NCBI GenBank assembly: GCA_012103325.1
Contig: WLWY01000006.1
Span: forward strand, 248,001-312,000
Origin: Alphaproteobacteria bacterium
Lineage (GTDB): Bacteria > Pseudomonadota > Alphaproteobacteria > UBA8366 > GCA-2717185
DNA length: 64,000 nucleotides
Direction: 5' to 3'
Part shown: in pieces, positions 55,391 through 64,000 of the stretch
How the letters are laid out: each line of letters opens with the position of its first letter
Numbering within the stretch: the stretch's first letter is position 1
Made by a program: the position numbers and the translations under genes
The notes under the pieces: model-generated
What the model was told of the DNA's origin: nothing
The model's input: the letters and a program-made list of their open reading frames with translations, nothing else
Databases searched by the model: none

Positions 55391-55891
55391 ATGGATAATG
55401 AAAACACATCCGGTTCAAGCCTGGATGCAAGAGAGTTTCGCAACGCGCTTGGCTGTTTTGCGACCGGCGTCATGGTCATGACCAGCAGCGGCGGCAACGA
55501 TGGCCTGATCGGTGTCACAATCAATTCGTTTTCTTCCGTATCGCTTGATCCACCATTGATCTCATTCTGTCTTGCCGATTCTCTGACCGAGTTCGATACC
55601 CTGATGAAATCGGAACATTTCGCCCTGAACGTGCTGCGCGAAGATCAGCAAGACCTTTCAAACCAATTCGCTAAAACCAGCCCGGACAAGTGGCGCGGCG
55701 TCGCTTACCGCGAAGGCAGCAATTCGGCACCGATCATTGAACCGAACCACGCAGTCCTGCTGTGCACGAAACATTCGCATTTGGCGTGTGGCGACCATGT
55801 CATCATCGTCGCACAGGTGGAAGAAGTCGAATATGGTGACGAAGAACCGCCATTGCTGTTTTACAAAGGGCAATACCGCCGGCTTTCGTAA
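55391..55891 (+). CDS. Flavin reductase (HpaC-like)
   Basis: 166 aa. DAREFRNALGCFATGVMVMTS, then GVTINSFSSVSLDPPLISFCL, the flavin-binding pattern of the short-chain flavin reductases, and PLLFYKGQYRRL at the end. It produces FADH2 or FMNH2 with NAD(P)H for the divergent HpaB-type oxygenase. The two genes share a 156-nt intergenic region. It is convergent with the cupin gene, 9 nt apart. Confidence 0.93.
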   Translation: MDNENTSGSSLDAREFRNALGCFATGVMVMTSSGGNDGLIGVTINSFSSVSLDPPLISFCLADSLTEFDTLMKSEHFALNVLREDQQDLSNQFAKTSPDKWRGVAYREGSNSAPIIEPNHAVLLCTKHSHLACGDHVIIVAQVEEVEYGDEEPPLLFYKGQYRRLS

Positions 55892-55900
55892 GTTCGGACG

Positions 55901-56290
55901 CTACGCCTCATCCGGCGCAGAGTAATAATGTAACTCGTAAAGTACGCAGCCTTCCTCTGACTTGAAGGGCCCGTGATAAGCACCGGGCGGGCGGCAAGCA
56001 TAAGTCGGTGCAGAGAACGGCTCGCCGCCATTCCCATTCGCATCATTGCCGACGGTCAGGATTCCGCTGACGAGATAAACCTCTTCCCAATGGTCATGCA
56101 CGAATGGTTCTGTCGAGAACGCGCCGGGATCGAAGCGCAGCAATCTGGTTCGGCTACCGGATTTGTTTTCCTCGTCGAGGTCTGATGTCAGAACCTTTTG
56201 CTTGATACCTTCCGGATAGCCCGGCGGCACCTCCCATCCCTCATCCATGTTCAATGCCGTAAACTCAATATGCGGCTTGCCCTTACCCAT
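55901..56290 (-). CDS. Cupin-domain protein
   Basis: 129 aa, single cupin. Metal-binding motif HDHWEEVYLVSG (His-x-His-x3-Glu) and second motif PPGAYHGPF. The start at 56290 has AGGAG upstream; the frame continues to 56326 without support. Small cupins of this kind are ChrR- or dioxygenase-like and occur beside aromatic-degradation genes. Same strand as the NMT1-like gene, 69 nt downstream of it. Confidence 0.85.
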   Translation of the reverse strand: MGKGKPHIEFTALNMDEGWEVPPGYPEGIKQKVLTSDLDEENKSGSRTRLLRFDPGAFSTEPFVHDHWEEVYLVSGILTVGNDANGNGGEPFSAPTYACRPPGAYHGPFKSEEGCVLYELHYYSAPDEA

Positions 56291-56359
56291 AATCCTGGCT
56301 CCTATCCGATGTTCGACGCCCCTCATGAAACAACTGTCAGGTCGAGTGATTGCGTCATT

Positions 56360-57283
56360 TTAACCTTTCCATAAATCGCCGAATTGCGTCGCGACGACCT
56401 TCTCATAGGCAACCGGCCCGTCAAGCCAGCCAAGATCCTGCATGAACTCGTTCATGCCCAAGACGAACTCCTCAGATATTGAGGCGTTGTAATAGGGCAG
56501 ATCACGTGCAACGACGTCGGCGATTGCCTCGGCGTCTGCGGCGGGAAACAGCTTCTTGCCCACTTCGGTCACCAGCGACAAGTCTTCGCAGATCGCCTTT
56601 TGGGTTTTCACAATGGCGCGTACTGCCGCTGCCGCCGCCTCGGGGTCGCGCTCAATCAGCGCGTCGGAGCCAATCAGTGCAGGACAAGTATAGTTAAACG
56701 CCTTCTTGGGTTCGTCACCGCGCCGAATATCGACCAGCACCTTGCCGACACCGGCCCGCACCGCAGTCTCCGCACCCATACCATTCGCCCAAAACGCGTC
56801 GACTTCTCCCTTGGCGAGAGAGTTTGCGGCGGCTACGCCGAACGACACGCCCTGTTCGATTTTGCCTGGCGCCGGCGCGACCTTGATCTTATCCCGTTCA
56901 AGATCGAGACCCGCTTCTGTCAGCATACGCTTGAGGCCAAGCTCAACAAAAGGCGCCGCCGCGATATACTTTCCCTTGACCGCACTAATGTCACCGTATT
57001 CGACATCAAGATCTGACCGAACAACGAGCAGCCAGTACATACCTTGCGCCAGCGTCGCGAGTAGTTTTGCCCCCTCCCAATTCGGATACGCCGCCAAGGC
57101 ACTGTGCGCCGACCCTGCAACCAGATCGAATTCGCCGTCACGCATCAACTCACAGCATTTATTGACAGGAAAATAGTGAACGAGCTCCATATCGAGCCCT
57201 TCTCGCTCAAAGAAGCCGAGTTCGACAGCCGCTACTGCGGGAAAATAGGAATTGGAGATCAGGTCGGGAACCGCGATTTTCAT
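56360..57283 (-). CDS. NMT1/SsuA-type substrate-binding protein, no signal peptide
   Basis: 307 aa. Periplasmic-binding-protein fold of the NMT1/THI5 family: AVPDLISNSYFPAVAAVELGFFEREGLD, GEFDLVAGSAHSAL, AFWANGMGAETAV. It starts directly with MKIAVPDLISN, so there is no export signal, and no ABC permease or ATPase is encoded nearby. It may be a cytosolic sensor, a THI5-like enzyme or a chaperone for the neighbouring molybdoenzyme. It follows the molybdoenzyme large subunit by 34 nt. Confidence 0.85.
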   Translation of the reverse strand: MKIAVPDLISNSYFPAVAAVELGFFEREGLDMELVHYFPVNKCCELMRDGEFDLVAGSAHSALAAYPNWEGAKLLATLAQGMYWLLVVRSDLDVEYGDISAVKGKYIAAAPFVELGLKRMLTEAGLDLERDKIKVAPAPGKIEQGVSFGVAAANSLAKGEVDAFWANGMGAETAVRAGVGKVLVDIRRGDEPKKAFNYTCPALIGSDALIERDPEAAAAAVRAIVKTQKAICEDLSLVTEVGKKLFPAADAEAIADVVARDLPYYNASISEEFVLGMNEFMQDLGWLDGPVAYEKVVATQFGDLWKG

Positions 57284-57317
57284 GAATTTTACTCCTCAAA
57301 TCCTCGCTGAGATGCCG

Positions 57318-59669
57318 TTAAATCTTGCCAAGCGCCCGCAGGATACGGGGCGGCGTCAGCGGCACTTCGCTTAATGTTACGTCGAACGGCGTCAGCGCGT
57401 CATTGACGGCGTTCAAGACCGCCCCCATCGCACCCGTTGTCCCCGCCTCGCCGGCACCTTTCGCGCCCAATTCCGATGTTGCGGTTGGCGTTTCGAGATG
57501 CTCGACTTCAATGTCTGGCATTTCCGCCGCCATCGGCACCAGGTAGTCGGCCAGGGTTCCGTTGCACAGATACCCATCATCATCGTAGATAAATTCTTCG
57601 TACAGCGCGCCACCGATCCCCTGCACCACACCGCCGCGAATCTGCTCTTCGACCAAAAGCGGATTGAGCAAGCGGCCGCAATCGTGCACCACCAGATAGC
57701 GTTGAAACACAATCAGTCCCGTATCCGTATCGACATCGAGTATCGCAACGTGCAACCCGTTGGCCGGCAGGAACATCCGGTCGCGGCTCGCGTAACGCCC
57801 TGTGACGGTCAGGTCCGACGGTGTATTGTCGGGAACCATGTAAGGTCGGAAATGTCCAATCTGCGCAACTTCGGCGAGCGCTAGCTGCTTCGCACCGCTT
57901 GTCGCATCGACCACCGCGCCGTCGCGAATATCCAGCAACTCTGGCACTTTCTGAAGCAGGACACCGGCAATATTGAGAATGTTTCGCCGGAGCTCCTGAC
58001 CGGCCCGCAATGCAGCCTCACCCGCCAGCGCCGCACCACGCGATCCCCACGACCCGCCACCGACGGGACACAGTTCACTATCGCCGCTGTTCACCTTGAC
58101 GTCTTGCACTGGCACGCCGATGACACCCGCAACGACCTGCTGAATGCCACTGTCTATACCTTGTCCCTGATCCGTTGCACCCGTGTAGCAGCGGATACCA
58201 CCGGACGCTTCGAGCCGCAGCAGGCAGGTTTCCTGGGCGCTAATATGCTGTCCGCCCTCGCCGTAATATTCGGGACCAATCGACGTCAGGTCGACGAACG
58301 TCGCGAAACCGATCCCACGATAGATCCCTTGCTCCCGCAACTGCGCCTGCTCACGGCGGAACGCATCCACATCGATCCGTTCCAGAGCGCGGTCAAGGCA
58401 TCCGTGAAAGGACAAATGCTCCAATGCGATGCCGCCGGGCGATGTCGTCGGAAAATCCTCGTCCCGCAAATAGGCCCGGCGACGCATCGCGACCGGATCG
58501 AGACTGAGCTGCTTTGCACCCAAATCAACTAGCTGTTCCGTCACCGCACAGGCAATCGGATGCCCTACCGACCGGATGTGGCCTAGCAATGACTTATTGA
58601 GATAGGCCATGCGTACAGCGGCGCGATAATGTTCGTGCCGATAGGGAATTCCGCAGAGACGGATAATCTGATTGCCTTCCGCGATGCTCGACCGCGGATA
58701 CTGCGAATACGCGCCGGCATGAAACAAATCGTCCACCTGCATGCCGACGATGTCGCCCTCTTGGGTAAATGCCATACGGGCGGTCACCGTGTGATCGCGG
58801 CAATGAATATCCGAAAGGAATGACTCGAACCGGTCGGCAATGTACTTCACCGGCCGCTCCAGGAGCTTCGATATCGCGCAGGCGGCCAGCTCGTCGGGAT
58901 AAAGATGGTGCTTCAACCCAAACGCCCCACCGACATCGGGGCAGATCACCCGCACATTCTGCTCGGGGATATCCAGCAGACGCGCATAAAGGTCCTGTTG
59001 CTGATGCGGTGTTTGATGCGATTGGTAGACGGTCAACCGATCCGCCGACGGGTCGTAATCTGCAATGAGACCACGCGATTCCAGACTGACGCCGGTATGG
59101 CGGTTGAATCGAAACCGCCGCTCGATAACGAGATGTGCATCCTGGAACGCCAGTTCCGTATTGCCTTGTTTCACCTCTGCTGCAAAAGCCTGATTGCTGC
59201 CAAGGCTATCGTGAACAAACGTCGCTCCGTTCTCGAGCGCCACCTCCGCATCACCAACGAACGGCAGCTCTTCCCAATCGACAACGATCTGCTCCGCTGC
59301 GTCCTCAGCTTCGGCTCGGCTGCGCGCGGCTACCGCCGCGACCGCTTCACCCTGCCAGCGAGCCGTGTCGCCGGCGAGGACGTGTTGCTCCGGCGCCTTC
59401 AAGCCGGGAAACAGATTGTGGGTGCCGCGCCATGAGGACACCACACCCACCAAGTCCGCACCCTTTACGACTCGCGCAACGCCTGGCATCGCGACGGCAT
59501 CAATTGTTTCGATCGATTTGACACGGGCATGAGGATAAGGAGAGCGGACGAACGCCAAGTGAAGCATGCGCGGCAATTGAATATCGTCGACATACTGGCC
59601 ACGTCCGGCCAACAAGCGTTTCGCCCGATCGCGCGGCAACGAGGATCCGATCGGCGCTTGAAAATTCAT
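57318..59669 (-). CDS. Xanthine dehydrogenase family, molybdenum-binding large subunit
   Basis: 783 aa. Aldehyde-oxidase a/b domain at the N-terminus (RGQYVDDIQLPRMLHLAFVRS), molybdopterin-binding segments DVGGAFGLKHH, TDQGQGIDSGIQQ, GSWGSRGAALA and the catalytic Glu in ELGAKGAGEAGTTGA. The CO dehydrogenase loop AYXCSFR is replaced by LLGHIRSVGHP, so this is not a form I CO dehydrogenase. It most likely hydroxylates an N-heterocycle, purine or aldehyde. Operon order FAD subunit, Fe-S subunit, large subunit, all overlapping. Confidence 0.94.
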   Translation of the reverse strand: MNFQAPIGSSLPRDRAKRLLAGRGQYVDDIQLPRMLHLAFVRSPYPHARVKSIETIDAVAMPGVARVVKGADLVGVVSSWRGTHNLFPGLKAPEQHVLAGDTARWQGEAVAAVAARSRAEAEDAAEQIVVDWEELPFVGDAEVALENGATFVHDSLGSNQAFAAEVKQGNTELAFQDAHLVIERRFRFNRHTGVSLESRGLIADYDPSADRLTVYQSHQTPHQQQDLYARLLDIPEQNVRVICPDVGGAFGLKHHLYPDELAACAISKLLERPVKYIADRFESFLSDIHCRDHTVTARMAFTQEGDIVGMQVDDLFHAGAYSQYPRSSIAEGNQIIRLCGIPYRHEHYRAAVRMAYLNKSLLGHIRSVGHPIACAVTEQLVDLGAKQLSLDPVAMRRRAYLRDEDFPTTSPGGIALEHLSFHGCLDRALERIDVDAFRREQAQLREQGIYRGIGFATFVDLTSIGPEYYGEGGQHISAQETCLLRLEASGGIRCYTGATDQGQGIDSGIQQVVAGVIGVPVQDVKVNSGDSELCPVGGGSWGSRGAALAGEAALRAGQELRRNILNIAGVLLQKVPELLDIRDGAVVDATSGAKQLALAEVAQIGHFRPYMVPDNTPSDLTVTGRYASRDRMFLPANGLHVAILDVDTDTGLIVFQRYLVVHDCGRLLNPLLVEEQIRGGVVQGIGGALYEEFIYDDDGYLCNGTLADYLVPMAAEMPDIEVEHLETPTATSELGAKGAGEAGTTGAMGAVLNAVNDALTPFDVTLSEVPLTPPRILRALGKI

Positions 59670-60148
59670 GTGTCCGCCCCCGCGACTTCAGCAACGGCGT
59701 CGACAATTTCCTGATATCCGGTACAGCGGCAGAAATTGCCCGAGAGGTAGTCGCGAATTTCATCGCGGGAGGGCTTGCTGTTCTGCTCAAGCAACGCTGC
59801 TGCCGTCAGCAGCATCGCCGGCGTGCAGAACCCGCATTGCAACGCATTGCGTCGATGGAACGCGGCTTGTAGCGCGGCGAGGCGCCCGCTTTGGTCCGCA
59901 CCTTCGATGGTTTCGATTTCGCAGCCGTCCGCCTGTACCGCCAACATGAGGCAGCCGCGCATAATTGCGCCGTCAACGACTACGGTGCAGGCGCCGCAGA
60001 CGCCATGCTCGCAGCCGACATGGCTGCCAGTCAGGCCCAGATCATCACGCAGGAAATCGACCAAGTTTCGCCGTACCGGCACCGTCGCCTCGACGGATTC
60101 CCGATTCACGCGTAGAGCCATCTGCACCGTTTTCGAAGGTTCGGTCAC
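59666..60148 (-). CDS. Xanthine dehydrogenase family, [2Fe-2S] small subunit
   Basis: 160 aa. First plant-type cluster GCEHGVCGACTV (C46, C51, C54) with C66, second cluster CGFC (105-108) with CRC (140-142). It carries electrons from the molybdenum site to FAD. GTG start at 60148 lies inside the stop of the FAD subunit (GTGA), and its own end overlaps the large subunit by 4 nt. Confidence 0.95.
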   Translation of the reverse strand: MTEPSKTVQMALRVNRESVEATVPVRRNLVDFLRDDLGLTGSHVGCEHGVCGACTVVVDGAIMRGCLMLAVQADGCEIETIEGADQSGRLAALQAAFHRRNALQCGFCTPAMLLTAAALLEQNSKPSRDEIRDYLSGNFCRCTGYQEIVDAVAEVAGADT

Positions 60149-61008
60149 AACAGCCTCTCCCGCAACTGACCAAGCAACCGGGCAACCAGGACACCGCCTA
60201 GATGACGCCGATAGGCCGCCGGTGTCGCCGGGTCATCCGGCGGATCGAGCTCACCAATTGCCGCCTCGCGAACCCGATCAATGAGCTCCGCTGTCAGAGA
60301 TTGCCCTTCCAGCATCGCCATCGCGGATACCGCCAGGACCGGCCGGTCCGCGACACCGAAATAGGCAAGGCGAACAGAGTGAAGAGCGCTGCCCTCTGCC
60401 TTGCCAGCTATCGCCAAGCCTGCGAGTGCGAAGTCGCCACGTCGACGCGCCACCTCGTCAAAAGCGTAACATTGGCTCGGTCTCGCCTTCGGAATTCGCA
60501 CCGCGGTCAGGATTTCGTCCGGACGCAAAGTCGTTTCGTATAACCCGAGAAAAAATTCGTCTGCCGGCACCCGGCGTTCGCCATTCGCATCGCAAAGCAC
60601 CATCTCCGCATTCAGCGCCAGCATGCAAGCGGGCATCTCCGCCGCCGGATCGCCGAGCGCGAGGCTACCGCCGATCGTGCCTCGATTACGGACTGCAGGA
60701 TGCGCGATATGGCCTACCGCTTCGCTGAGCAGCGGCGCGTCGCGCTCGATCAAGGACGATGCTTCCAGCCCCGCATATCGGACAAGCGACCCTATCACCA
60801 GACAATCGGGTTCCTCATGAATGTCCGAGAGCCCCGGTATCCAGTTGATATCGAACAATATTTCTGCGGACGCCATGCGAAAATTCTGCAGCGCCATCAA
60901 AGTCTGACCGCCGGCCAAAATGCGTGCGTCATCGCCAAATCGCCCAAGCGCGGCAACCGCTTCTTCGAGCGTATTCGGCCTTAGATATGCAAAGTCGGGG
61001 GCTTTCAT
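60145..61008 (-). CDS. Xanthine dehydrogenase family, FAD-binding subunit
   Basis: 287 aa. FAD motif DDARILAGGQTLMALQNFRM and the second binding segment HPAVRNRGTIGGSLALGDPAAEMP; the CO_deh_flav_C domain follows. It passes electrons from the Fe-S subunit to NAD+ or another acceptor. First gene of the three-subunit operon, 6 nt downstream of the SDR gene. Confidence 0.94.
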   Translation of the reverse strand: MKAPDFAYLRPNTLEEAVAALGRFGDDARILAGGQTLMALQNFRMASAEILFDINWIPGLSDIHEEPDCLVIGSLVRYAGLEASSLIERDAPLLSEAVGHIAHPAVRNRGTIGGSLALGDPAAEMPACMLALNAEMVLCDANGERRVPADEFFLGLYETTLRPDEILTAVRIPKARPSQCYAFDEVARRRGDFALAGLAIAGKAEGSALHSVRLAYFGVADRPVLAVSAMAMLEGQSLTAELIDRVREAAIGELDPPDDPATPAAYRRHLGGVLVARLLGQLRERLL

Positions 61009-61014
61009 CGCTCC

Positions 61015-61779
61015 TTAACGCGCGGTCCAGCCGCCGTCGACGACCAGACTCGCACCCGTAATCATCGCCGCAGCCGGCGAAGCGAGGAAGACGACGGCGC
61101 CAACGATATCGTCGATCTGCGCCAAATGCCCCATGGGAATACTGCCGATGATCTCCGCCCGAAAATCAGGGTCGGCAAGTGCTGGACCCGTCATCGGCGT
61201 GTCGACCCATGTCGGTCCAACCGCGTTCACCCGAATGCGGTGTGGCGCCAACTCGATCGCCATCGATTTCGTCAGGCCTTCGACCGCATGCTTCGTCATC
61301 GTATAGACACTGCGATCCCGCAACGCGACGCGCCCCAGCTGGGAGGAAATGTTCACAACTGCCCCGCCACGCGTTGCCCGGTCGGCGTCTTTTAGCATCC
61401 GGTTCACCGCAGCCTGGGCTACAATGAAAGCGGCGCGCACATTCAAATTCAGCATGGTGTCGAGCGCAGCGCTCTCTACATCGACGAAGGGCTGCGGAAT
61501 GTTGGTGCCGGCGTTGTTCACAAGAATGTCGAGAGACGATAATGCACTGATCGCCGCCCGCACTGCATCCTCGTCGGTCGCATCGCAAACCAGCACGTCT
61601 GCATCGCCGCCTGAGGCGCGAATATCTTCGGCGAGGGCGTCGAGTTCAGACCGCGTCCGGCTCATCAGCACCACGCGCGCACCAGCGCCAGATAATCCTT
61701 TCGCCATTCCGGCACCAAGTCCCCGTCCCGCGCCGGTCACCAACGCGGTTCGCCCTTCAAGTCGGAAATCAGGTGTCAT
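61015..61779 (-). CDS. Short-chain dehydrogenase/reductase
   Basis: 254 aa classical SDR. Cofactor motif TGAGRGLG at 15-22, NNAG at 88-91, catalytic Ser145 or Ser146, Tyr159 and Lys163 (YTMTK), and the typical PMGHLAQIDDIVGAVVFLAS to VVDGGW end. An oxidoreductase for a hydroxy/keto intermediate; it leads the molybdoenzyme operon (6-nt gap). Confidence 0.94.
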   Translation of the reverse strand: MTPDFRLEGRTALVTGAGRGLGAGMAKGLSGAGARVVLMSRTRSELDALAEDIRASGGDADVLVCDATDEDAVRAAISALSSLDILVNNAGTNIPQPFVDVESAALDTMLNLNVRAAFIVAQAAVNRMLKDADRATRGGAVVNISSQLGRVALRDRSVYTMTKHAVEGLTKSMAIELAPHRIRVNAVGPTWVDTPMTGPALADPDFRAEIIGSIPMGHLAQIDDIVGAVVFLASPAAAMITGASLVVDGGWTAR

Positions 61780-61961
61780 TTAAATCCATTCGTCAGCCAC
61801 CAAAGCACGCAGTTGGCACCGACTACTAGGCCGCCGTCAAGAACTGCCACTCCCAAGAACCGATTCCGATCAACCCGTCTCTAGGGGTCACTATCAGCGC
61901 TCCTTGGTATATGGTGCGATCGTGTACGATATCGGCGAAAGCCTCTGTAGCGAGTTCGACA

Positions 61962-63824
61962 ATGCCGAGCAAGGAAGCCACTTACGAAGTCCTGGTCGGG
62001 TCCGGCGACCGTTGGGTCATCGATTCAATTCATGAGGCGAAGACCGTTGCCATGGCACGCGCGAAATCCTTGCTGACAAGTAATGAGCATGATGCCGTCA
62101 GGGTGACGCGCGAAGCAGGCGGGCGCAGCGAAGAGATCGTATTTCAACAGGAATGCGTCCCCAAGGCCGAAAAACCAATCACCATTTCCTCGATAGACGA
62201 CGCCGCCCTCTGCGGGGAACTCGTCGACCTGACTTCCTTCGAAGCGCGTAAAACCGCCGGGCGGGTGCTGCGGAAATATCTGAACGAGTACGGCATAACG
62301 GCGCTCGAGGCCTTGCACGACCACCATCACCTCCGAGACCTTCGCCGCACGGAGCGGCTGTTCGATCAGGCGATCCACAAGGTCGCCTCGGTACAGGCCC
62401 GCGCCCAGGGCGAGGACGCGCAAACCCGCATTGACTTGCTATACCGCCTGGCGACCCAATTGATCGATCAGACGCGGGACACAAGGGGCACGGAAGGTTT
62501 TTTGACTATCGCAAAAGACGACGGATTGACCGCCGCGCTGCGAGCGATCGGCACATCTTTTTCGGAGGACGCACGGCCTTTCTATATCTGCAGCGTGCTC
62601 GCATCCTATGTCGGGCAAGCGCGGGATTGGCCGGTAAAGCTCGGTCTTATTATCGATCTTCTCGAAAAACAACCCGACAACGAGGCGCTTAGACATCTTG
62701 ATGAAATCTGCGCCGAGATATTGGACGGCTCCACCGCGGTAATGGAAATCCTCGGCCCCCAACGGGATCTGGTAACTGCGTTGCACACGATGGCACGGTT
62801 AAGCGCCGGGTCTTATCAAGGCAAGAAACGAGGCGACGCTCTTTTGACCCGCCTCAACAAGTTGGTGTCGCGCTACCCGATGCCAAGAACTTGCGGAATC
62901 CTGCTGGAAAGAGTCGCTCGAGAGGTTTCGGGAACGAACCCGCTGACTCGGGAAAACGAGGATGCCGACAAAGCGGCGTTCCCAAAATTGGTGAGAGACT
63001 TGATCTCCTTCGGTGGCCTACGAGGCGGCTCGGCAATCAGCGAAGCCGTCACGCGCCGTGCCCGGATCGTCATGAAAAGCGAGGATCGTGACCTTTCGGC
63101 ACAAGAGGGAATTGTCTGCATCCTCGCGATACTCCCGAATCAAGCGGTCAAGATCGGCTATCTCTTGGATTTGAGCCGGTCTGAGTTTGGGATCAAGCAC
63201 CGGCCGCTTGTACTGGCAACACTTCTGGATATCGTCAAACCAATCGATTCCCTATCCGGTCTACTACCGCCCGGCAGCTCCCACAAAAAACTGGCGCAAG
63301 CTGTTGATGATATGAGGCTTCGTCTCGGCGACGATGCGCTGGGTCAGGAAATTGGCGCCTTGATCGCGAAAAAGCTTGAGAGTCTGATCGAAGAATCGCC
63401 CAGTACGGGCAAAGACAACGGGAGCGGCCTTGAGACCAAAACGCCGGAACCGCCAAAGACGCAAAATGCGAACAATCAAAACAACCGGACCTATCAAGCC
63501 GGCGACATTATTTTTCGAGAGGCCGATCCAGGCGACGAAGCGTACATGATCCTTTCCGGAGAGGTTCAAATCTCTGTCGGTATAGGCACGCATAAAGTAA
63601 TTATCGCGACGCTCGGCCGTGGGGAAATTATTGGGGAAATGGCGTTAGTCGACGATCAACCTCGCATGGCAACAGCCACCGCAGTCACGGACGTAACACT
63701 TTACGTCATTCCACAAGAAGCGTTCAAAAAGCGTCTCTTGTGGCTCTCGGAAGAAGATCGCCTAATTAGTCACGTTATCGAAACACTCGTGAGCAGACTT
63801 CGGGACCAGATGGCCGGCACATAG
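61962..63824 (+). CDS. Large cyclic-nucleotide-binding-domain protein
   Basis: 620 aa from ATG 61962; the frame begins at 61911 but MPSKEATYEVLVG is the better start. Residues about 1-70 form a compact N-terminal domain (YEVLVGSGDRWVIDSIHEAKTV), 80-480 are helical repeats without a named family, 480-510 is an N/P/K/T-rich linker, and 511-620 is a cNMP-binding domain with phosphate-binding cassette GEIIGEMALVDDQPRMATAT. No DNA-binding or membrane segment is seen. Probably a cAMP-, cGMP- or other-nucleotide-controlled scaffold. It is divergent from the SDR operon. Confidence 0.85.
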   Translation: MPSKEATYEVLVGSGDRWVIDSIHEAKTVAMARAKSLLTSNEHDAVRVTREAGGRSEEIVFQQECVPKAEKPITISSIDDAALCGELVDLTSFEARKTAGRVLRKYLNEYGITALEALHDHHHLRDLRRTERLFDQAIHKVASVQARAQGEDAQTRIDLLYRLATQLIDQTRDTRGTEGFLTIAKDDGLTAALRAIGTSFSEDARPFYICSVLASYVGQARDWPVKLGLIIDLLEKQPDNEALRHLDEICAEILDGSTAVMEILGPQRDLVTALHTMARLSAGSYQGKKRGDALLTRLNKLVSRYPMPRTCGILLERVAREVSGTNPLTRENEDADKAAFPKLVRDLISFGGLRGGSAISEAVTRRARIVMKSEDRDLSAQEGIVCILAILPNQAVKIGYLLDLSRSEFGIKHRPLVLATLLDIVKPIDSLSGLLPPGSSHKKLAQAVDDMRLRLGDDALGQEIGALIAKKLESLIEESPSTGKDNGSGLETKTPEPPKTQNANNQNNRTYQAGDIIFREADPGDEAYMILSGEVQISVGIGTHKVIIATLGRGEIIGEMALVDDQPRMATATAVTDVTLYVIPQEAFKKRLLWLSEEDRLISHVIETLVSRLRDQMAGT

Positions 63825-63871
63825 AGCTCTGCCACAACCGAACCAATCAACAATAAGGTGGGAGCAAGAGC

Positions 63872-64000
63872 ATGGATTTGGGATTAGCGGGCAAACGCGC
63901 CATCGTCACCGGAGGCACGCGCGGGATTGGCCGGCGTATCGTCGACCTTCTCGTTGCAGAAGGCTGCGATATCGGATTCTGTGCGCGCGATCAAAAACAG
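63872..64000 (+). CDS. Short-chain dehydrogenase/reductase, 5' part only
   Basis: First 43 codons, cut by the window edge. The Rossmann start MDLGLAGKRAIVTGGTRGIG is unmistakable. GGTGGGAG precedes the ATG. It follows the cNMP protein by 47 nt and may be co-transcribed. Confidence 0.85.
   Translation, partial: MDLGLAGKRAIVTGGTRGIGRRIVDLLVAEGCDIGFCARDQKQ

Noticed and set aside
57318..61008. Form I carbon monoxide dehydrogenase (coxMSL)
   Set aside because: The large subunit lacks the AYXCSFR active-site loop; the gene order also differs from coxMSL operons with accessory genes.

Overview
The window is GC-rich, densely coded DNA with short intergenic gaps. It looks like an alphaproteobacterium, perhaps Rhodospirillales-like. 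The reasons are the gene families present (many TauD-type dioxygenases, CoA-transferases, acyl-CoA dehydrogenases, GMC oxidoreductases, a group III truncated haemoglobin with NsrR) and the codon usage; no rRNA or tRNA is present to confirm this. It reads as an accessory and catabolic region of a chromosome, not a housekeeping one.

1-2.1 kb holds a small TetR regulon on the minus strand. A TetR repressor, an NTF2-like protein and an AhpD-like protein are each preceded by a copy of the same inverted repeat. Downstream of the AhpD-like gene, probably co-transcribed, lies a 105-aa protein whose core is a free-standing copy of the sigma-binding clamp helices of RNA polymerase beta'.

2.1-7.1 kb holds an aconitase B gene of a type that looks foreign. 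It lies between a decayed 3' end of an alpha/beta hydrolase gene and the intact copy of that gene, followed by a DUF385 oxidoreductase. An IS5-family element (7.2-8.4 kb) sits in the middle of an intergenic palindrome.

8.4-20.9 kb holds an amber-interrupted TauD gene, an Old Yellow Enzyme homologue, a 2-oxoacid dehydrogenase E1 alpha/beta pair without E2 or E3, DMT and MFS transporters and a NIPSNAP protein. These are followed by a plus-strand run of orphan molybdopterin oxidoreductase, saccharopine-dehydrogenase-like protein, amidohydrolase and hotdog protein.

20.9-34.7 kb is mixed: ArsR/ArsP, an EmrB-like exporter, a second amidohydrolase with a TetR regulator, a secreted cytochrome P460 beside a perfect 17-bp-arm palindrome, an EntS-like MFS, an EmrA-like adaptor, and two GMC oxidoreductases around an aldo/keto reductase. 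It ends with an NO-response module: NsrR divergent from a truncated haemoglobin and a YeaR-like protein, with a clear NsrR box.

34.7-41.2 kb encodes an RND pump with its lipoprotein adaptor, a secreted-type EEP-family protein and a PEP-CTERM surface protein that starts at TTG.

41.7-61.8 kb is a large degradative region: paired and single acyl-CoA dehydrogenases, 2OG-Fe(II) oxygenase, polysaccharide deacetylase, CoA-transferase, two TauD genes (one frameshifted in an A7 run), a nitronate monooxygenase-like protein divergent from a UbiD decarboxylase, an HpaB-type hydroxylase divergent from a flavin reductase, a cupin, an NMT1-like binding protein without signal peptide, a three-subunit xanthine-dehydrogenase-family molybdoenzyme and an SDR. 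The substrate cannot be read from sequence, but hydroxylation, decarboxylation, CoA activation and beta-oxidation are all represented. The window ends with a large cyclic-nucleotide-binding protein and the start of another SDR.
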